Of a stretch of 10,497 nt of DNA, positions 7,431-10,497 are shown one piece after another. The translations under genes and the position numbers were made by a program. Numbering within the stretch: position 1 is the first letter of the stretch; each line of letters opens with the position of its first letter. The notes beneath the pieces were generated by a model, which was given only the letters and a program-made list of their open reading frames with translations, was not told where the DNA came from and searched no databases. The DNA is from Gammaproteobacteria bacterium (GTDB lineage Bacteria > Pseudomonadota > Gammaproteobacteria > PS1 > Pseudothioglobaceae): NCBI GenBank assembly GCA_024280535.1, contig JAJRPY010000173.1, positions 1 to 10,497 of the forward strand, written 5' to 3'.

Positions 7431-7925
7431 TTACCAATCTGTATTGCCTATTGGGCATAATGAATAACTCACCGAGTCGAACACCTGATTAGCCCCAGTA
7501 TGCACAACTTGCCCGGCCTTGCCGTTTATTTTATGCTCAGGGTAATGAAAACTTAGTTGCTGTAATGTCACCTTATTATGATCAGTTTGCCCATTAACCA
7601 AAGCGCTTTCACCCGTTAGCATCAATTCGTTATCCTGATATTTAACATGACCTTTGGCGGTTAAAGTTTTGTGGGTTTTTTGAATTTGAATGTCGTCTGC
7701 TGCCAAAAAATAAGCGCTAGAATTAAGTGAGACATTGCCTGTTAATAAGTAGCGGTCGCTTTTGCTAACCTCGCTATAATCGGCTACTACATCAAGATTT
7801 TCATTAGTAGAAAGGCTTTGTTTGGGAAATAGCAGGCTGGCGTCTTGGCAATTAAAGCGATAGTCTTGAGCGTTGCTGGTAGCTGATACAAGCGCTAATA
7901 AACAAAGGATAATTGATCGTTTCAT
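7431..7925 (-). CDS. lptD: LptD, N-terminal signal peptide and LptA-like segment of an interrupted gene
   Basis: This is the first 164 codons of lptD, whose product receives LPS from LptA and inserts it into the outer leaflet of the outer membrane. MKRSIILCLLALVSATSNA is a Sec signal peptide with likely cleavage after A19. The rest is the LptA-like jellyroll domain (about 40-140), ending YSLCPIGNTDW and then TAA. Cys26 and Cys157 match the two N-terminal cysteines that pair with the C-terminal CysCys in mature LptD. In homologues the chain continues past the Trp into the jellyroll end, exactly as the next ORF does. I use ATG 7925; a TTG at 7931 would add two residues. The break is either a nonsense mutation, a base-call error or a recoded stop; one C-to-T change in CAA would explain it. 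Confidence 0.85.
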   Translation of the reverse strand: MKRSIILCLLALVSATSNAQDYRFNCQDASLLFPKQSLSTNENLDVVADYSEVSKSDRYLLTGNVSLNSSAYFLAADDIQIQKTHKTLTAKGHVKYQDNELMLTGESALVNGQTDHNKVTLQQLSFHYPEHKINGKAGQVVHTGANQVFDSVSYSLCPIGNTDW

Positions 7926-7995
7926 GCTCAAGCAACACCGTTAAAAAAAATATTTATTTTAACATTGTATTGATAAAAATTAGCCTATTACTGGT

Positions 7996-8024
7996 TTAAT
8001 ATTAAAATATGTAAATTCACCCAA
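7996..8024 (-). promoter_or_regulatory. Possible sigma-70-like promoter for lptD-surA-rlmB
   Basis: On the minus strand TTGGGT (8024-8019) and TATTAA (8001-7996) are separated by 17 bp in the 155-bp gap upstream of lptD. Both boxes are weak and the region is so AT-rich that other -10-like hexamers exist (for example TAAAAT nearer the gene), so this is only a candidate. Confidence 0.25.
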
Positions 8025-8086
8025 TCCAAAAAACCAACAAACATTAGAAAGCCAAGAATATTGCAGGTTTTGGCAATTGCGTGTGG

Positions 8087-8824
8087 CTAATCACCCCAGG
8101 CATTTTCATCACTGCTTTGACCGCGCCAAGGGGTAATCCACATTTGATACAGCGAACTGCTTAGCATAATGGCAGACGCCAAACTATAGCCCAAGCCGCC
8201 AATAATAACCAGCCAAGCAAAATCTGGGTTAAGGCGTGTTAGCCACCAAGCACTCACATCAAGTATTAAAAAAGCAAAGGGGATAAAGATGATTAAGGCT
8301 TTTAATCGTCTGCCAAAACCGAGTGTTAAGGAAAATATCAGCCCCACAAAAAAGAAAATAAAGGCAATGCCAAATAAATGAATATGAGAAATACGAGTTA
8401 AACTGGACGTATCCACTGCGCCATCAGTTGCTGCTAATTTTTTAATGACCTCAAATTGAGTAATATTGGGCAATGCTGGAATGCTGGTGTGGCAAGAAGC
8501 GCAACGCTTTAACACAATTGGCTGTATTTCAGTCGTCCAACGTTGTTGTGTCGCACCATGGGTCACCCAATTAATAATGGCTAATCTTTCCTTAGTCGGC
8601 GCCTTATCTTTCATTGAGCCATTTAATTTATTTTCTAATTTAGAGTTGGAGCGATTGCCATAATAGCTATAGACAATGTCGTCAATGGACAATCCAGTTT
8701 TCCCGTCAGACATACCATGAGTGAGCATAATTTGCGCCCCAGCCATCATTAACCCTACGCCAATAACCAAAATATAGCCTGTAAATAACGCTTTTAACGG
8801 TAATGAAATGGTTGATAAATTCAT
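8087..8824 (-). CDS. Membrane-anchored monoheme c-type cytochrome-like protein
   Basis: A 245-residue protein (from ATG 8824) with one N-terminal membrane helix (about 13-32), an extracytoplasmic domain with a single CASCH heme-binding motif (108-112), and three more membrane helices (about 148-167, 175-191 and 204-224). The segment ISHIHLFGIAFIFFFVGLIF at the start of the second helix has two histidines that could ligate heme or a metal. This suggests a membrane redox protein, but I do not recognise a named family. ATGs at 8842 and 8833 are also in frame. I prefer 8824 because it has GGGAG 11 nt upstream and starts just after the rhodanese stop; 8842 would overlap that gene by 16 bp. It is cotranscribed with the rhodanese, so a role in sulfur-compound electron transfer is plausible inference. 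Confidence 0.8.
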   Translation of the reverse strand: MNLSTISLPLKALFTGYILVIGVGLMMAGAQIMLTHGMSDGKTGLSIDDIVYSYYGNRSNSKLENKLNGSMKDKAPTKERLAIINWVTHGATQQRWTTEIQPIVLKRCASCHTSIPALPNITQFEVIKKLAATDGAVDTSSLTRISHIHLFGIAFIFFFVGLIFSLTLGFGRRLKALIIFIPFAFLILDVSAWWLTRLNPDFAWLVIIGGLGYSLASAIMLSSSLYQMWITPWRGQSSDENAWGD

Positions 8825-8826
8825 TG

Positions 8827-9240
8827 TTAGCATTGCTCCCATGGCAAATCATCATAGCACCAGCCGTTGATGCCACTGCGTTGTTTTAAGGCGTCTAAAT
8901 CACCCTCAAATCCTGATCTGATGTGTGCCACTTGTTTAAATCCCTTTTTTATTAATGCTTTGCCCGCCGCTAGCGAACGACTGCCAGAACGACAAATTAA
9001 TATAATATCAGTCTCCAGCGGATTAAACCTATCCACTAGTAAAGCTGAAACACTGTGGCAAAATCTAGCATTAATATCCCATTCTGGTTCGTCCATCCAA
9101 GGCACCAACAAACTCCCTAGCGCATGCCCAACAAATTTATATTCCGCGCAAGAGCGCACATCTAAAAACAAAATATCCTGATCCTCTTGCATTTTTTTAT
9201 ACGCCTGTTTGGGTGTTAATTCAGTGACTTGTGTCATCAT
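8827..9240 (-). CDS. Rhodanese-like sulfurtransferase with Cys-rich C-terminus
   Basis: A 137-residue single rhodanese domain. ILFLDVRSCAEYKFVGHA (23-40) is the CH2A-type strand-helix, and CRSGSRS carries catalytic Cys83 in a standard six-residue loop. The C-terminal GFEGDLDALKQRSGINGW...LPW segment is common in rhodaneses of sulfur-oxidising and anoxygenic bacteria. There are extra cysteines at 31, 61, 127 and 137, the last being the final residue. No signal peptide, so it is cytoplasmic. The gene begins inside the end of the DUF3579 gene (20-bp overlap) with AGGA upstream: 4 nt from ATG 9240 and 7 nt from the adjacent ATG 9237, so the true start could be 9237. It is followed by the monoheme membrane protein. 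Confidence 0.9.
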   Translation of the reverse strand: MMTQVTELTPKQAYKKMQEDQDILFLDVRSCAEYKFVGHALGSLLVPWMDEPEWDINARFCHSVSALLVDRFNPLETDIILICRSGSRSLAAGKALIKKGFKQVAHIRSGFEGDLDALKQRSGINGWCYDDLPWEQC

Positions 9241-9490
9241 TTTTTCCTATATAGTTAATGGTTAAATTATTGGTATTGGCAAAATCCAAAATATGCGCTA
9301 ATAATGCCGAATCCGTCTCTTCCAAGCAGTGCTTAACGCTAATCCCCTTGATGCCATTCATCGTAAACACATGTACGCATTGCCTAGAATATTGATTGGT
9401 AGTGCCAGCATTAACCAGCCTCTCAGCCCAATCACTAGGCCTAAACTTAACGCCTTGATTGTAATGCCCATGTACGATAAAATTTTGCAT
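9221..9490 (-). CDS. DUF3579 family protein
   Basis: An 89-residue cytoplasmic protein that I recognise as DUF3579, a small proteobacterial family of unknown function. The signature is VKFRPSDWAERL (14-25) after the first beta-strand, then a central strand region GIKGISVKHCLEE and the ending ILDFANTNNLTINYIG. It is the first gene of the three-gene operon with the rhodanese and the monoheme membrane protein, and overlaps the rhodanese start by 20 bp. Only a weak A/G-rich stretch (AAAAAGAAAAAAT) precedes ATG 9490. The leader upstream is about 110 nt if transcription starts at the sigma-54-like site near 9601. Confidence 0.88.
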   Translation of the reverse strand: MQNFIVHGHYNQGVKFRPSDWAERLVNAGTTNQYSRQCVHVFTMNGIKGISVKHCLEETDSALLAHILDFANTNNLTINYIGKNDDTSH

Positions 9491-9556
9491 ATTTTTTCTT
9501 TTTGTTGTTTATATTGTTCAAATAAGGTGGCAGAATTATTTTTTTCTAAGGAGGAG

Positions 9557-9600
9557 GTTTCGCTCTGCCAGACGAAACAGTATCACTACGGTAGCGATAC
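9557..9600 (-). other. Two back-to-back hairpins (leader RNA, sRNA or small repeat element)
   Basis: Hairpin one spans 9557-9578: arms GTTTCG/CGAAAC (6 bp) extended by TCT/AGA past a bulged base, with a GCC loop in plus orientation. Hairpin two spans 9580-9600: GTATC/GATAC plus CTA/TAG around one mismatch, with a 3-nt loop. One base separates them. On the minus strand they would form the first 44 nt of the transcript from the adjacent sigma-54-like site. No T-tract directly follows either stem, so they are not a canonical intrinsic terminator. They could also be a REP- or MITE-like element; copy number in the genome would decide. Confidence 0.6.
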
Positions 9601-9611
9601 TTTAAAGATAA

Positions 9612-9628
9612 AGCAATAACTGTGCCAA
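9612..9628 (-). promoter_or_regulatory. Sigma-54 (RpoN) type -24/-12 promoter motif
   Basis: The minus strand reads TTGGCACAGTTATTGCT, matching the RpoN consensus YTGGCAC-N5-TTGCW with correct spacing. Only the less conserved G after TGGCAC differs. The predicted start is about 9601, right at the first base of the tandem hairpins and about 110 nt upstream of the DUF3579 ATG. The motif sits in the correct orientation in an intergenic region. RpoN promoters need an activator bound upstream; the imperfect repeats near 9778-9819 are possible but unproven sites. Whether this genome has rpoN cannot be seen. Confidence 0.5.
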
Positions 9629-9724
9629 CTTTAAAATAAATTGATTGCAGTGCTTTGGGAATTTGATGTTTTAAGACTTACACAACTTCAAAGCGTACCA
9701 CTCTTAATAAAAATAGGACACAGA

Positions 9725-9748
9725 AAAACCCCTTAGTTAAAAGGTTTT
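9725..9748. terminator. Weak terminator-like inverted repeat
   Basis: AAAACC (9725-9730) and GGTTTT (9743-9748) form a 6-bp inverted repeat with a 12-nt loop; a nested CCTT/AAGG pairing is an alternative. On the minus strand it ends in GGTTTTTC, the slightly better T-run. It could end transcription coming from the accessory genes to the right, but the stem is A/T-rich and weak. Confidence 0.25.
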
Positions 9749-9957
9749 ACAATATAGAAAATAATGCGAACATAAAGGAGTTAAATACCACTTTGATTGT
9801 TTTGATAAGAGTAAATACCTTGGATAAATCAGCTAGCTTTTGTTAAAATGCTTATTTTTTTTCTTAGAATTAGAATTATCAGTGGAAAAACTAAGAGGCT
9901 GAGAAAGAAATTGTTGGATGAATTGCACATTAACCCCAATTGTTCCATTTGAATTTT

Positions 9958-10392
9958 CTAAACAATGCTATCAATTATATTTGAGTTGTTTGGCTTAATG
10001 CTTAATTTACCATTGCTTCTTTTAATTTTCAGTTCATTTGGCCAAATATCTAATTTCCAATGATCGCCTTCTTTTTTGTTGTTGTGCATGCAATCTTGAG
10101 TAAGCAGGGGGAGGAGCTTATTGAAGTCAATATAATAGGTTGATCCGTTATTTAATCTAAAAATTGCAATAACTATTGAATATTTACTAAACAAGTCTAA
10201 TTGTTTTTTAGTAAAATCAACCCATCCATGACCTTTAAGGTAAATTTTCGATTCTGGCATAACAACAACAATTGATTTTTTCTTAGTAGTTGTACCTTCA
10301 AAAATAATCTTTTTTCTCTGAATTTTCAATAAGGAGATGTTGTATTTGTTTTCAAATAAATCTAAAATTTCTGGAATTGAAATTGTATTCAT
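9958..10392 (-). CDS. Hypothetical protein, AT-rich accessory gene
   Basis: A 144-residue protein that I do not recognise. It is rich in Lys, Ile and Asn, has no signal peptide or membrane helix, and alternates predicted strands and helices: RKKIIFEG (26-33), SIVVVM (40-45), IYLKGHGWVDFTKKQLDLF (50-68), SIVIAIFRL (72-80), TYYIDFNKLLPLL (85-97) and a C-terminal WKLDIWPNELKIKR (112-125). The central beta/alpha core with a YYIDF strand vaguely resembles nuclease-like folds, but catalytic residues cannot be assigned. It is much more AT-rich than genes to its left. Its ATG shares one base with the stop of the upstream gene (TAATG) and has AGGA at proper spacing, so expression is real and coupled. 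It could be the second half of a two-gene defence or toxin/immunity unit, which is speculation. Confidence 0.7.
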   Translation of the reverse strand: MNTISIPEILDLFENKYNISLLKIQRKKIIFEGTTTKKKSIVVVMPESKIYLKGHGWVDFTKKQLDLFSKYSIVIAIFRLNNGSTYYIDFNKLLPLLTQDCMHNNKKEGDHWKLDIWPNELKIKRSNGKLSIKPNNSNIIDSIV

Positions 10393-10497
10393 TACTTTTC
10401 CTGTATATACACTCCGCCAGTTGGTGTAATGCTACAACCAATTGATACGGCCTGTTTGATAAAATCATTAATATTGCTTATACCCCATTCAGTTGAA
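10392..10497 (-). CDS. C-terminal end of an unidentified gene, cut by window edge
   Basis: An open minus-strand frame enters from the right edge and ends in TAA at 10394-10392, sharing one base with the next ATG. The visible 34 residues include GISNINDFIKQAV and SITPTGGVYIQEK, a helix followed by a short strand. It is too short to identify. The tight overlap shows it is the upstream partner of the 144-residue hypothetical gene. Confidence 0.6.
   Translation of the reverse strand, partial: STEWGISNINDFIKQAVSIGCSITPTGGVYIQEK

Larger units (their letters stand above)
9491..9957. other. 467-bp gene-poor region with structured leader and sigma-54-like site
   Basis: No protein-coding gene can be supported here. 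The left part (9528-9628) holds two strong hairpins, a C-rich anti-Shine-Dalgarno-like stretch and a sigma-54-like promoter, all reading toward DUF3579. The right part (9629-9957) has a weak bidirectional terminator-like inverted repeat (9725-9748), two imperfect GAGT(T)AAATACC repeats (9778-9789 and 9809-9819), a TTGGAT/TAAAAT promoter-like pair on plus (9820-9849, 18-bp spacer) and a 34-codon plus ORF (9848-9952) of no recognisable content. Composition shifts toward higher AT, fitting a junction between core and accessory DNA. Confidence 0.6.

Noticed and set aside
8051..8074. GCCAA/TTGGC inverted repeat after the monoheme protein gene as an intrinsic terminator
   Set aside because: Only 5 bp of stem, a 14-nt loop and a short interrupted T-run on the minus strand; too weak to call.
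9329..9619. 96-codon plus-strand ORF
   Set aside because: Its first half is the antisense of the well-supported DUF3579 gene and its second half runs through the hairpins; no ribosome-binding site at its start and no recognisable domain.
9885..9940. Possible TPP riboswitch because of a GGCTGAGA string near 9897
   Set aside because: The partner thi-box elements (the conserved CTGATCTGGATAAT-like segment) and the pairing framework are missing, and no thiamine gene follows.
9848..9952. 34-codon plus-strand ORF in the gene-poor region
   Set aside because: Its ATG overlaps the only nearby -10-like box, there is no Shine-Dalgarno sequence, and the Lys/Leu/Ile-rich product is what AT-rich DNA gives by chance.

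Overview
The window looks like the chromosome of an AT-rich gammaproteobacterium. It carries lipB-ybeD, lptD-surA, rlmB, a DUF3579 gene, two single-domain rhodaneses and a membrane-anchored c-type cytochrome. This gene set and the base composition suggest a sulfur-oxidising lineage of the SUP05/Thioglobus kind, possibly a symbiont or an uncultured genome. That placement is inference: there is no rRNA or other lineage marker here.

Left block (1-855, minus strand): ybeD (DUF493) followed by lipB, joined by a one-base stop/start overlap; lipB runs off the left edge. A 62-bp divergent gap separates it from a plus-strand operon (918-4099). That operon encodes a MoxR-type AAA+ ATPase, a 13-codon micro-ORF, a hemerythrin-like protein, a DUF2201 protein (HExxH metallopeptidase domain plus VWA-like MIDAS domain) and a small rhodanese. 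Its genes are chained by TGATG/ATGA overlaps or a 2-bp gap, so they are probably translated together. MoxR/VWA pairs act as metal- or cofactor-loading chaperones for other enzymes; a di-iron O2/NO-binding protein between the two partners is unusual.

Middle block (4096-7925, minus strand): lptD-surA-rlmB, converging tail-to-tail on the rhodanese with overlapping stop codons. lptD delivers LPS to the outer-membrane surface and SurA is the chaperone that helps fold it. Here lptD is cut by one in-frame TAA after codon 164, followed immediately by ATG. The two halves together are a complete LptD, including all four disulfide cysteines. SurA is short, with one parvulin domain that lacks the usual active-site His.

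Right block (8087-9490, minus strand): an operon of a DUF3579 protein, a second rhodanese and a monoheme membrane protein, the first two overlapping. Upstream is a 467-bp gene-poor stretch (9491-9957). It holds a near-perfect sigma-54 type -24/-12 motif whose predicted start falls at the first of two back-to-back hairpins, followed by an anti-Shine-Dalgarno-like CCTCCTCCTTA stretch. This is the most unusual non-coding structure in the window. The right edge (9958-10497) holds two coupled, strongly AT-rich minus-strand genes of unknown function, one partial, that look like accessory DNA.
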